Made by a program: the position numbers and the translations under genes. Under the pieces are notes generated by a model, which was given only the letters and a program-made list of their open reading frames with translations, was not told the origin of the DNA and made no database searches. Source: Adiantum capillus-veneris (taxonomy: Eukaryota; Streptophyta; Polypodiopsida; Polypodiales; Pteridaceae). Taken from it: a stretch of 64,000 nt of DNA. The number at the start of each line of letters is the position of its first letter. Positions within the stretch are counted from its first letter, which is position 1. The DNA is taken from positions 76,487,291 through 76,551,290 of the forward strand of contig CM043948.1 of the NCBI GenBank assembly GCA_014529385.2, read 5' to 3'. Positions 33,817-44,990 of this stretch are shown in pieces.

Positions 33817-36218
33817 TGAGGCGGTCCGAGGCGGGCAACAAGAGAGGCGACCTCTAAACACCCCTCAAGGCTCCCGTGCTGCTCAATTGGGGCTGGGGGC
33901 AACCACAAGCACAACACAACAACCAACCCACAACCAAACCCAAACAAGATAGGGGCACCACCTAGTTAGAGATCGAACTAGGACGCAAAAGAGGAGAATC
34001 CCTTAGCAATACAAGCGAGAAGGAAGGGTACACTATCACTAATTTAAATGCTACAAATACACACACACATACACAAACACACACAAAAGAAAGAGAGAGT
34101 TCTTTGTGCAAGAATTTAGCTTCAATTTTAATGATTGACGTGGGTGTATGAACAGCTTGGAGGAGAGTCAAGAGACACGATTAAGTTTGATGATGTTGCA
34201 ATCTACACATTATCTTAGGGTTATGGGAGACCTCTCACCATACAACCCTCTTATAATGTTTTCCCAAGCAACGAAAACAAACACAAGATCTCTTGAGTCA
34301 CATACAAGCAGATACTACAAAAGAATCTCAAAAGCAGATACAAGTCACATACAAGCAGATACTACAAAAGAATCTCAAAATGAAAACGTGTCACCTTAAA
34401 CCAACGAGATGAGGTTGCCAAGCGTGAATTGGAGAGACTCAAGAGTGTTTTGACCCGCGATTTGCACCCAACTTATTGATTAAATTGATGCGCAAGAGTA
34501 GGTACAACTTTGATTGGAAGTTATGAATCACTCACTCCCTTGCAATGTTACAACTAGCTCAAAGAAGCTTTCCTATACACCACATGTAATGGTGCATAGA
34601 GAGCTCACTCTCACTCCCTAAAACTAAGATGGTGAATGGCACGCTTAAAGTAGTGAGCAATAGTGTAGGGATCCTGCCATTTACAAAGGGAGAAGGGCTC
34701 TATTTATAGGTGAGGAGAGCTCTAATTAGGATTATACCTAATCAACATTTTCATAGAAAACTATGTTTATGAAATTTTTTATATGTTCTTATGAGAGTGG
34801 GGCTCTCTTGTCTCTTGAGTCACATGGATGAGGGCTCAAGATGAGAGAATTATTGAGGTGAAATATAGAAGATTCCAGAGAGGTGAGTGATTTCTTGTGT
34901 GAGGTTGCCTACTCCACGGTAGAGTAGAGTGCGTGCAATTTACAAAAAAAAGGGTTAGCAGTTAGTGTTAGTAGTTTGAAGTTAGTAGGATGGGGTCAAA
35001 TTACATGGCATATGCACTCAAGGTGCATTACATGATTTATACAATGATAAAAAGTAAGAGAAGGATGAGAATATACACAATTTGGTGGAAACCACAAGAT
35101 GTAAATGAAATTTTCCACCTTCTCCTCGAGTGAATGAAGCGGTTGTAGAACTTTGTCGGTGCAGTTCTTGTGACCATGGGGAAGTTGAATTCTCCATGAT
35201 CAAACTCCTCCTTTTGCAGGTCTTGAGCTTGGTTATTTGCTGATTTTTTCTCTTTTTATGAAAGGATGAAGAGGTTATGGTAATATGAATTTGATTCTAG
35301 AGAGAGAAATTGAGCTATATGTGTGTAGAGATGATAATCTTTTAAGCTATGGAGTAAGGAAAGATGGAAATGGTGAAGAAGGTGAAGTAAGCCATGAAAG
35401 TTGAAGGTGTGAGTGAGGGATGGAGAGGAATGAGTGTATGTGTGTGGAAGTGGAAAAGGAGGTGAGAGAAGACTATGGGTTAATTTGTGAGAAAAGTGGG
35501 CAGACTGGGGTCCACTCAAAAAATCCTATCTCACCGCTGGTAGCTCCAAAAATCATGAAAAACTTTGAGGTGATTATTCAGATTGTGGGCTAAATTTTCT
35601 TTGTTTATTACTTCTTCAAATTCTAAGCGGAAATAGGTGCCAAAATTCTCACCAAAAAGCCTGTTTTTTATGCCTCCCAAAGTCTTTTAGTGGCCCCCTC
35701 CTTTGTTGAATTTGTACAATGTATCCAACAATGAGCCCCTACTTTGTCATATCATAATACAAAGCATCCAAGTTGCCCTTTACACATGCATGGAGGAGGA
35801 ATATTGGTGAATAAAGCAATATATACATGGTGGGACTAGTGTATGGACTATTCATGGATTTTAGCTCAATGAGCACATGGTGTTAGAATAATGAGTAAAA
35901 ATAATAATAAATATATGGAGAAATTATGGATATGGAAAGATATTGGAATCATATGATATGGTCCCTCTTTCTATTATTTTGGGTGAAAGAGGAAAAGATA
36001 TGCAAGTAAATGAAAATAATATAATAAACATGACTAAGAAAGTAGAAATCAATTTTTTTGTTTTCACGAGGGTGAGGGTGAAAATGTGGGGGTGGTTTGT
36101 ATAAAAGAAAAATATGAGGTTAGAGTATGTACACATTGGCAAAAAATACACTTATGGTGCAAGGGGATGAAAGAAGGCATACATAAGTTTAATAAATCAC
36201 ACACCTAGGTATAAATAT
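33817..36218 (-). repeat. 3' LTR of the gypsy element, first part (LTR A)
   Basis: On the plus strand it starts TGAGGCGGTCCGAGGCGGGC. It is split at 36218 by solo LTR B and resumes at 38785. It carries about 187 bp (about 34882-35068) missing from the 5' LTR; GAGA flanks that segment, suggesting a deletion in the 5' copy. Confidence 0.88.
34700..34709 (-). promoter_or_regulatory. TATA box in LTR A
   Basis: CTATAAATAG on the minus strand, the element's sense strand. The same box occurs in LTR B (37048-37057), LTR C (45840-45849) and LTR D (51198-51207, plus strand), each within CTATAAATAG followed by G-rich or C-rich text. Confidence 0.7.
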
Positions 36219-38784
36219 TGAGGCGGTTCGGGGCGGGAAACAAGAGAGGTGACCTCTAAACACCTCTCAAGGCTCCCGTGCTGCTCAATTGGGGCTGGGG
36301 CAAGCACAATCAAAGATAACAACAACCCACAGCCAGAAACCAATACAAGAAAAGGGGCACCACCTAGTTGTAGATGCGAACTAGGACGCACGCGATATCT
36401 CCTTGTAATCAAACACACAAAGGTAGGGGAATGCAAGATAGCCACACACACCAAACACAAACATTCACCACGCCAGAGAGAGGTAAAGAGCACAAATCAA
36501 CTTGAGCAACTCAGTCTTGCCTTAAAGACTAGATGCACACAAAGCTTAATGAGAAATAGAGAGACAACACCAAACTTGACCTTGTTGCCAATACACAAAT
36601 TGTCTTAGGGTCACGGGAGCCCTCTCACCGAGCACCCTCTTACAATTGACTTTTTAGGTAAACAATTCAACAAGCCCTCAAACCATAAAGCATGAAATAG
36701 CACAACAAAATTCAAGGACAATATACCTTCAACCACCTGATGAGCCAACTTATCAAGTCAATTTGGAGAGAAGAGTCGTAGTTGCAGCATACAATTGCAC
36801 CCAATACTATGAATCTTATTTATGGACAAGAGTAGGCTACAAGTGTGATGGAGAGTATGGTATCACTCCACTCCTCTAGATGGCATAACTAACTTCAAGC
36901 TTCTCCATGCACCTGTGTGTAGTGATGGAAAAGAGCATTCACAATACACACACTCTACACAACTAGGCTTGAAGAGTGTTGTGTTATGTGTTGAGAATGG
37001 TGTGGTGTAGTGTGATCATGTGATGATTTACAAGGGAGAGAAGGGCTCTATTTATAGGTTTTAGAAGCCCCGATTAGGATTAGACCTAATCAAGTTTATT
37101 TGAAGAAATCAAAGATTATGCATATTTTATTTTTTTTAAATAAGGGTGGGTCTCTCTGATCTTTTGAGTCACATGGATGTGGGCTCAAGGGAAGAGAATT
37201 ATTAAGGATGAAGGGAGAGAGGATTGAGTGAATAATTTGGGAGTGCCTACTCTAGTAGAGGGTGGATTTTACAATAAGGTTAGTGGTTAGTAGTTAGTAA
37301 TTATCACTAAAAAATATTTACAAAATCATTCACCAAATGGTGAGATATATGATGAGAAAAGTTAGAGAAGGGATAAGCTTGTAAAGTAAGGTTGAAGCTT
37401 TGGAGAAGTTGACGTTCACCTCTTTACAGCACCGGTAGAAGAAGCGGTCAGCATGGCGAAGTAGCGCGTGTCGATGAAGCTATGTTATCCTCAAACCTTG
37501 AAAAATTCATGATAAAAGCCTTGATTTGCAGAGGTTAACCTTGGATTTTTGCTGATTGTTTTGAAGTTCTTTACAAATCTGAAGAGAGTATGGTAATATG
37601 GACATATATGTAGAGAGAAAGGGGAGCACCTAGGGGTGTAGAAATGGAGGATGAAGTCTATGGAGGTGTGAGAGAAGTGGCAATGGTGAAGAGGGTGAAT
37701 TAGGACATGGGAGTTGTAGGTTTGGGAGTGGGAATGAAAGGGATGAGTGTGCATGTGGGTGGGAGTGTGAAAATGTGAGAGAAGAGTAAGAGGATCCTTG
37801 TGTGCATAGAGTGGGAAGACTGGGTCACACAAAACAATTCACCAAAATTTGTGCTTATCTCCAAAAATGCTGAAATATTTATGTAAAATAATTCAGCTCA
37901 GGAGATTTATTTTGTATGTTGACAAATTTTGCTGATTCGGATGATAGAAGGGTGCCATAATTCCCCCAAAAAGCTGTGTATTGTGGGACTGCAAAGGTGC
38001 TTATGTGGGACCCTTTTTGGTTGAATTCTCCTTATACATCCAAAGGTGAGCCCCCCATGAGCCATGCCATGACCTAAGGAATCCAAGTGGCCCTTGACAC
38101 ATGCATGGATGATGAATTTTGATGAATAAAAAACAATTGCACATGATAGACCTAGTGCTTGGATTTTTCCTAGCCCTTGTCTTTATGAGCACATGGTGTA
38201 TGGAAAAAATATGTGCAGGACCCATGAAGTAAAATCATGATAGGAGTATTTTATTTTGTTTTTGGGTGAAAGAGTAAAATATGCAAGTGAGAAAATATCT
38301 AGTGAAAGTGAGTGACAGTGTAGAAACAAATTTCGACTTCCACGAGGGTGCGGGATGAAATATATGGGTTTATTTTGTAAAAATAAATATTATGGGGTAT
38401 GTACACACTAACATAGAAATATTTCATGCCATGAAAGGATGCAAAGAGATTTATAAAAATGCACACTTAGGTCTAATAACGCACACCTAGGAATATGTAT
38501 TTATATAAATACAAAATTTTTGAAAAAAACCCTTTATACTTAGGTCTTTTATTTGATAAAAAATATTTACATGTAAAGAGGACCGTAATATTATAAATTT
38601 ATTTTTCCGGTCTCCTAGCCCAATGACTCACTCAATGATTTGATATTAAAAAATATGATAAAAACCTAAACGCACGTACACTATTTATAATGAAAATGTG
38701 AGCCTAGTCATTGTGCTAGGGTGTTTTTGTGGGGTGAAGTGGCTTCTTAAAATTATTTTATGAGAGCCGAAAAAACGGCTATCA
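36219..38784 (-). mobile_element. Solo LTR B inserted in LTR A
   Basis: 2566 bp, same family and same orientation as LTR A (TGAGGCGGTTCGG...AACGGCTATCA on the plus strand). ATAT lies on both sides (36215-36218 and 38785-38788) and occurs once in the uninterrupted sequence of LTR C near 47166. That proves insertion with a 4-bp duplication. No internal region remains, so it arose by LTR-LTR recombination. Confidence 0.85.
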
Positions 38785-39071
38785 ATATTTAAATAAAATA
38801 TCAAAATAATTATAAAAATCCCTATATTTAGTCCATATATATAATAAAATATTTACACACAAAGGCCATAATATACCTTTTTTTATTTTTTTTGTTCAAC
38901 TAGCCTAGTGACTAGCTAATCGAGGGTTTTTAAGAAAATATGGGAAAAGTCCCCTAACTCACACACGCCTATGTACAGTGAAATGGTAGGGATAGCCATA
39001 GTGTTTGGGTGAATTTGGTAGGGTGAGGTAGCTCACTATGACAATTTTGAATAGCCAAAAAACGGCTATCA
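38785..39071 (-). repeat. 3' LTR of the gypsy element, second part (LTR A)
   Basis: Resumes ATATTTAAATAAAATATC and ends AACGGCTATCA. It matches LTR C at 47166-47454. Confidence 0.88.
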
Positions 39072-39088
39072 TTAGCCCTCCCCCAGGA
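39072..39088 (-). promoter_or_regulatory. Polypurine tract of the gypsy element
   Basis: On the minus strand CCTGGGGGAGGGCTAA lies directly before the 3' LTR start TGATAGCCG. It would prime plus-strand DNA synthesis. Confidence 0.8.
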
Positions 39089-39324
39089 TGATGGTATATT
39101 CATGTACCATCATAAAGCATCTTTTCCAAAGAGAGTACTTCAGAGTCCTTGACAAGATCTTCATTGTTTGGCCCCTCGGCCATTTGACTGGAGTTACATT
39201 TTGGCTGGAGTTACATTCATGCTACATGGAGCAATACTTACATGAGATAGCTACCTTTTGGCAGATCTTTGGTAGATCCTTTGATAGAAGGCGACTCAAA
39301 TAAGGCTTCAAGCAATACCCGTTT

Positions 39325-40490
39325 ACCTTCCTAGAGTGCTCTTTCCCATTCAAGTCCGTAAGCTGATAGTAACTTGAGTTGAAAGCCTTTTTGACTATGT
39401 ATGGCCCCTACCATCTAGTTTCAAATTTGGCATCAAAATGATTATCGAGTCGATTGTCATACCTTAGCACCAAATCTCCTTCCTCGATGCCTTTGTCCTT
39501 TAGTTTCTTGTCGAGCTTTTATTTCGCCTGCGTAGCTTTCCTCTTGCAGCACTCGTATGCTGCTTCTCTTTTCCACTCAAGCTCAGCTAAGGTAAGAAGT
39601 CGATCCATCCATGCTTCTTGATCATCTTGTGCTACTTTGCCATGAAGTTGCATTGTTGGAATGTTGAGCTCAATTGGTTGTAAAGCCTCTTGACCATAGA
39701 CTAGGTGAAATGGTGTAAACTCCGTGGCTTCCCTATATGTGGTTCGATACGCCCACAAGGCACCATCCAAGAAGTCATCCCACAACTTTGTCTTGTTTCT
39801 CACCATCTTTTTAATGATTCCTGCAATGACACCATTAGCTTTTTCTACCAGACCATTTGACTGGGGATAGTAGGGTGTACTGTGACGATGTAGAATGTGA
39901 AGTTCTTCACAGACTTCTGTGAGCAAGCCCTTCCTAAACCCTAGACCATTATCAAAAACAATCTCCAAAGGTGTGCCAAATCTACAACAAATGTGAGTGT
40001 AGATGAATTTTCTCGCTGTCCTCTCGTTTACCTTTGCCACACTTTGCGCTTCCACCCACCTAGTCATATAGTCTACAGCCACTAGAATGTAGAGTTTACC
40101 ATTTTTTGTCCTAGGCAGAGGACCCATAGCATCAATGCCCCACTTTTCAAAGGGTCCATTTGCAAGCATGATTTGCCTTGGACCATAAACCAATCTTCTA
40201 TTCCCATTTACCTGACAATTGTGACAACTTTTACACCAATGTTGGACATCCGCATGCACACTTGGCCAAACATACCCCGCAAGCAAAATCTTCTTCACAG
40301 TTAATTCTTGGGCAAAATGACCACCACATGTTTCTTCATGCAAACCTTTTAGAATGGCTGGGAATTCCTCAATAGTTGGTACTCTTTTGCACACTTGATC
40401 CTTCCCTCTTTGGTAGAGGGATCCTTCTAGGAAGAGATACGCGCTTGCCTTCTTCATGAGTCTCCTCTTCTGAGCCTTCGTGAAGTCTTA
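39325..40490 (-). pseudogene. Integrase of the gypsy element
   Basis: ORF 40457-39519 carries an HHCC zinc domain (HEETCGGHFAQELTVKKIL, then CKSCHNC) and the catalytic core. The core has Asp in GIDAMGPLPRTKNGK, Asp in VFDNGLGF (usually S-D-N-G) and Glu in NGLVEKANGVI, so the D,D,E triad is present. The C-terminal part continues past TAA at about 39517 (KLDKKLKDKGIEEGDLVL) and past a TAG after FETRW (WGPYIVKKAF, HSRKVNGYCLKPYL). The TAA follows QAK where related proteins have Gln. It would insert the cDNA copy. Confidence 0.85.
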
Positions 40491-40559
40491 TGGAAACTCA
40501 CCCTCCAAAATGTAGCCAATAATGGGAGTCAATGACTCCAATCCCTGGTATCTCGGTTG

Positions 40560-41110
40560 CTTAACAGTTACTGCCACCATGATGACTTGCACTTCTTTCT
40601 CAACACATGTAACTGCTTGTTGTGCAAGTAAATCGGCATCTTCATTTTGTCTCCTAGGAATATGATATAGCTACACTTCTTCGAACTGATTAAACATCCT
40701 ATGAATGGCATGAACTTTTGTCCTTAAGTTTTCATTCTTGTATGCCCAAATGCCTAAAATCTGCTTCACAATGAGAAGTGCATCTCCCTTTACCATGAGA
40801 CGTTCTATACCTTGGCCAATGCATATCTTTAAACCATGAAGTAGTGTGTCGTATTCTGCTTCATTGTTGCTAGTTGAACCTGGTAGATTGACCTTCTCTT
40901 TCATGACCACCTCTCCACTTGGGTTGAGCAACACTAGTCCTCCCCCTGCTCTTCCTGTGGCTCATCGAAAAGCTCCATCAAAGAACAAGGTAAAATCATT
41001 AGGAATACTTTTTGATGGTGGCAAGGGTAGGGTCTTTACTTGAGGCACCTTAATTTCCTTCTCATGTACCCTATAAGTGAGAATCCCTGCCAATTGTGCA
41101 CGCACATTAT
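40560..41110 (-). pseudogene. Second (archaeal-type) RNase H of the gypsy element
   Basis: On the minus strand FTLFFDGAFR, TGA, ATGRAGGGLVLLNPSGEV (about 40990-40910) is followed by NNEAEYDTLLHGLKICIGQG and VKGDALLIVKQI. The three acidic residues (D of DGA, E of NEAEY, D of KGDA) fit the RNase H active site. A TAG after NQFEEV precedes LYHIPRRQNEDADLLAQQAV, the usual C-terminal end. This domain lies between the RT-linked RNase H and integrase, the Tat-lineage arrangement. Confidence 0.8.
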
Positions 41111-41129
41111 CTTCTACCTTGAAAGAGTA

Positions 41130-42095
41130 TTAGAACTTTTGAAACTCCATAATCCACTTTGAGATCCTAGTACTAAGATTCATTTGAGATGACACCCAAG
41201 GGAACAAATTTTCTGCAATGAGAATTACAACAGATTTTGGTAGCAAGTAGGATCTAAAATTTCTCACCGCAAACATGAGAGAAAGCATCATGAGTTTTGC
41301 TTCTGTGTAGCCTCTCTCCAAAGCGTTCATGACCCTACTAGCAAAGTAGATGGGTCGCATCCTGGTACTGTGGGGATCTTGTTGTAGCAACACAGCACCA
41401 ATTGTTTCCCTTCCAACACTAGAGCTAACAAAGAATGTGTACTCCCAACAAGGAGGCATGAGTGTTGGTAGCTCTGACAAAATGACTTTAATGTTACAAA
41501 AGTACTCTTCAAGCTCATCAGACCATGCAAATTCTACTTGTTGTGTCAACTTTTGCAAAGGATGAAGCAACTCCAAAGCTAAGTGAATAAAGCGTGACAT
41601 ATACTTCACCTTTTGAATGTATGAGATGACCTCTTTGAGATTCTTGGGTGATGGGAGCTCAATAAGAGCCTTTGCCTTTGAAGGATCCAACTCAATGCCT
41701 TTATAGGAAACCTTGTGAACAAGCAAGATCACTTCATCCTCACCTATGTGACACTTGTCGGGGTTGAGTTGACCTCCCATGTCGTAGAGCTTCTTTAAAC
41801 CTTCTTCTACCTTTTGTAGATGCAATCATTTTGAGCTATAAATGCAAAAATCATCAATAAAAACCCTAATGGACTTTGCAAAGAATGCTTGAAACACCAT
41901 GTTCATGAAGCGTTGGAAAGTTGCAGGAGCGTTTATCAGGCCAAATGGAATGACTCTAAAAGCATAACAACCCCAAGGAGTGATGAAGGTTGTTTTCAAC
42001 TGATCTTCCAATGCGATACCTATTTGAAAGTAACCCGAGTAGCCATCACACACAATGTACTTCTCATGCCCAGCTACCTCATTTAGTATCTCATC
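41130..42095 (-). pseudogene. Reverse transcriptase and RT-linked RNase H of the gypsy element
   Basis: Continues RT from the upstream ORF after one TAG (PLPF-stop-DEILNEV, usually Gln). KYIVCDGYSGYFQIGIALED, TTFITPWGCYAFRVIPFGLI and NAPATFQRFMNMVFQAFFAK lead to the catalytic FIDD (about 41865-41854). After a TGA come LHLQKVEEGLKKLYDMGGQL, NPDKCHIG and SYKGIELDPSKAKALIELPS. The RNase H part has FFVSSSVGRETIGAVLLQQD, IYFASRVMNALERGYTEAKL and RISKWIMEFQKF. Only two stops interrupt otherwise clean coding sequence. Confidence 0.88.
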
Positions 42096-44417
42096 CTAAA
42101 ATGGGAGGGGAAAGTGATCTCTTTTTGTTGCCTCATTGAGTGGACGGTAATCCACACACACCCTCCACTTGCCGTTTTCCTTAGGAGTGACAACAACGGG
42201 AGAGACCCACTCTGAATTCTCCACTGGATAAATGAAACCTGCTGCTAGAAGCTTTCTAACCTCCTTGAGTAGAGCATGCTCCTTTATAACTCCTAGCCTT
42301 CGTAGCTTTTGAGCTTTAGGTGTGGCCTTAGGCTTCAACTCAATCTTGTGTTGAACAACATCTACCCCACGCACGTCAGTGTAGTCTTTCGCAAAAAGCC
42401 TAGGAAACTTCCTTAGCACACATTTGAACTCCTCTCTTTCATCCTTTGTAAGTGTTGTAGATAGCATACCTTCTAGCATTCTTTCATCTTCCACTTTTTG
42501 GTTCTCTTGGGAATCTACCTCTTCCAAACCTGGGCAAGAGGTCTCTTGGTTGTTTGGCTTAAACCTTACCCCCATGACTTCAATGGATGACTCCTCTTCA
42601 GTAATGCTGTCGCTACTTTCTCCTTCTGAAGTGATATCGGTCCAGCCTTCCTCCGTCTCACTTTGAGATGATTCTTCATGGAGCTCCTCTTGGCATTGCT
42701 TCTTCATGTCAAAGACAGCCTTCTTATGATTGTCATTCCTACAAATTAGCTTTCCACTCTCCCAATCCTGCAAAGCTCGCATTTTCATTAGACATGGTCT
42801 TCCTAGGATAAATGGGTAACCATTTCCTTTGGTAGACATGACATAGAAATCCACTGCCTTCTTAATGCCAAAGGCCTCCACAAAAACATTTTTACAAATG
42901 CCTACGCACCTAGCCTTGCTATTGTTTGCCATCTTGACTTTAATTTCAAGTGTCTCATGGATGTGCATGCCTAGTCTTTGCATGAGCCCCTCTGTCACGA
43001 TGCAAATTTGTGCACCCCCATCCACTAGACCTTTCCTAACCAATCTTCCCTTGATGTAACAATCTAGCACAGGTGTAATATCCTCATTCATTTCAGCTTG
43101 TGCAATTTTTACAACAGGCACACTCTCTTTTACCTTTCTCCTCGTGCTAACTGCCTTTGTTAAATCCCTCCTAACTTGTGGACATAATGCAAGAAACTGA
43201 GGCCATGAGATATCAGGACCCTTACCTCTCATGTCTTCCAACAAGTTGTATGGAGCCATTCCATGTCCAAGAGGGAAGTCTTGGAGATTGATACGACGTA
43301 GAGTCCTCTTAGCTTCCTTGGTCTCCTTTGCCTTCTTTTCTCGTCCATGGTCACTTTGTGATGTAACTCCTTTCTCCTTACCTTTCCCTCGGCCACGCTT
43401 AACGCCATTTGCTTCCATGTCAACCTCTCCTAAATTTGTCACCTCTACCACATACACATTTGGGTCTGGCAAAGGTGGAACTTCTTCCACTCCTTGTGGA
43501 GGTGGTCTTGCTCCATTTGGCCTTTGTAGAAGCCGTGGTTGCTGATTAGTTCCTTCACCTGCATTCATCACTGGGTAATTCAAGTTAGGTATCCCTGGCT
43601 CCCCATGGGGCCAAGGACAATTATACATCCCATGTCCAGACTCACCGCAATTCCAACATTGCAAGACTCTCCTAGGTGGTGAATCTCGCTCTTCAGACTT
43701 CTTTGCTTGTCCCTTTGGAGCTACAGCTTGTGCAAGGTGAATTGACAGGCTGCTTAAAGATTCATTTAACTTCTCAATCACTTCCGCCGTTACCTCAGGA
43801 AGCTCCCTAGATGTTGATGCTTGTGACTTACCTTTGGGTCTAAGACCTTCTATTGGAACCTCCCTCCTTAAGCACTTGAGCTTCCTATATTTCTCAGCAG
43901 CCCTAGTTTCAGCTGCATCAAAGGTAGCAGGTGCACCAGCCTCAACTTTTACCTTAAGGTCAGGATAGAGTCCGGCTATGAACCTCTCCTTCTTTAGGAA
44001 CTCTGCACCATCACCAGGGTTAGCAACATTTCTCACCCATACAGCCCAAAGACGTAGAAACTCTTGCTTGTACAAGTAGTAGTCATCTAAGTCTTTTTGC
44101 TTATGAGAAACAATGTCTTGCCATAGTTTTTGAGTGTTTTGGGGATCAAAGAAATATTTCTTGAAACGATTCAAAACTTTTGTGTAATTCCCCTTAACTT
44201 CCTCAGGCAAAGAGTCAAACCAAGTGCTAGCATCTTTCCTAAGGACCCACTCAAACATTTCTACACGTTCTTGATCAGTTACTATCCTCTTGATACGGCA
44301 AGACATCTTGAAATTTGCCAAAAATAATTCTGCATCCTCTCCAGGCTCTCCAAAGAAGAGAGGATATCCAGACATTTGGCGTTGGCTCTCCATTGAATTG
44401 ATTCCAAAGTGACGCAC
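42096..44417 (-). CDS. Gag-protease-RT N-terminal polyprotein of the gypsy element
   Basis: An uninterrupted 773-codon ORF, the longest in the window. Capsid domain: SGYPLFFGEPGEDAELFLAN, WFDSLPEEVKGNYTKVLNRF and KERFIAGLYPDLKVKVEAGA. Zinc knuckle: CWNCGESGHGMYNC (CX2CX4HX4C, intact). A basic linker (KRGRGKGKEKG) may be a nuclear or RNA-binding patch. Protease: KGLVDGGAQICIVTEGLMQR with D-G-G, then GYPFILGRPCLMKMRALQDW. An acidic linker precedes RT, which starts LRRLGVIKEHALLKEVRKLL, then GFIYPVENSEWVSPVVVTPK and WRVCVDYRPLNEATKRDHFP. The ORF ends at a TAG inside RT. ATG 44417 is the first in frame, about 570 bases after the LTR. Confidence 0.88.
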   Translation of the reverse strand: MRHFGINSMESQRQMSGYPLFFGEPGEDAELFLANFKMSCRIKRIVTDQERVEMFEWVLRKDASTWFDSLPEEVKGNYTKVLNRFKKYFFDPQNTQKLWQDIVSHKQKDLDDYYLYKQEFLRLWAVWVRNVANPGDGAEFLKKERFIAGLYPDLKVKVEAGAPATFDAAETRAAEKYRKLKCLRREVPIEGLRPKGKSQASTSRELPEVTAEVIEKLNESLSSLSIHLAQAVAPKGQAKKSEERDSPPRRVLQCWNCGESGHGMYNCPWPHGEPGIPNLNYPVMNAGEGTNQQPRLLQRPNGARPPPQGVEEVPPLPDPNVYVVEVTNLGEVDMEANGVKRGRGKGKEKGVTSQSDHGREKKAKETKEAKRTLRRINLQDFPLGHGMAPYNLLEDMRGKGPDISWPQFLALCPQVRRDLTKAVSTRRKVKESVPVVKIAQAEMNEDITPVLDCYIKGRLVRKGLVDGGAQICIVTEGLMQRLGMHIHETLEIKVKMANNSKARCVGICKNVFVEAFGIKKAVDFYVMSTKGNGYPFILGRPCLMKMRALQDWESGKLICRNDNHKKAVFDMKKQCQEELHEESSQSETEEGWTDITSEGESSDSITEEESSIEVMGVRFKPNNQETSCPGLEEVDSQENQKVEDERMLEGMLSTTLTKDEREEFKCVLRKFPRLFAKDYTDVRGVDVVQHKIELKPKATPKAQKLRRLGVIKEHALLKEVRKLLAAGFIYPVENSEWVSPVVVTPKENGKWRVCVDYRPLNEATKRDHFPLPF

Positions 44418-44990
44418 GTTTTTGTTTTTTCAATAATATTTTCTAAATTCCAATCTATTCTACAAAAAAAAAAAATATATTAACATCAAATGACCTATGA
44501 TAATCAATTAGAGGTAGGATAACAAGGTTTGGTGACGCGAAAATTTCTCCTACTCTTTGGGCACCAAACATGAACACCATACGTTGTTGAAAATGGATTT
44601 TTCTACTAATTGCAATGTTTACTCTAATGTGTGCAGTGAAATGGAAGGGGAAAACCTCTATTCCTGGGCCATTATCCATGGTCTATACATGACCTAATTC
44701 TTAAAACAAAACAAAAATATAGACGTCCAAACTAAGGTCGTACCTAATAAGAGGCAAAATAAAAGGATTTACTGAAGCGTTTATCTCAGCCAACCTACGA
44801 GTGTCCAAAATTCTACAAATTATTCATTGAAATTGTAACTTAGTACTAACAATAATGTGCACCTTTTGCCTTGCAATGGGAATAAAAGAATTATACAAAT
44901 ACTCGTGATTCATGCAAGCTACTTGATTATGCTAAAGGTTGAGCCTACACAAAACATACACAAGCTGTTCCTCCGTGGGGGCACCAAAAT
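44418..44990 (-). other. 5' leader of the gypsy element with possible primer site
   Basis: Non-coding. Directly after the minus-strand LTR end the sequence is ATTTTGGTGCCCCCACGGAG. TGGTGCCCCCAC is a plausible primer-binding site; I cannot assign the tRNA with confidence, though it partly resembles plant Lys-tRNA sites. Confidence 0.5.

Noticed and set aside
35256-35519. LTR ORFs repeated at 46209-46634 as a conserved small protein
   Set aside because: Similarity between copies follows from LTR homology; frames differ in length and start, and the encoded text is Ser/His/Leu-rich low complexity.
42424-43545. Plus-strand ORFs 42424-42666 and 43231-43545
   Set aside because: Shadows of the 773-codon gypsy polyprotein on the minus strand.
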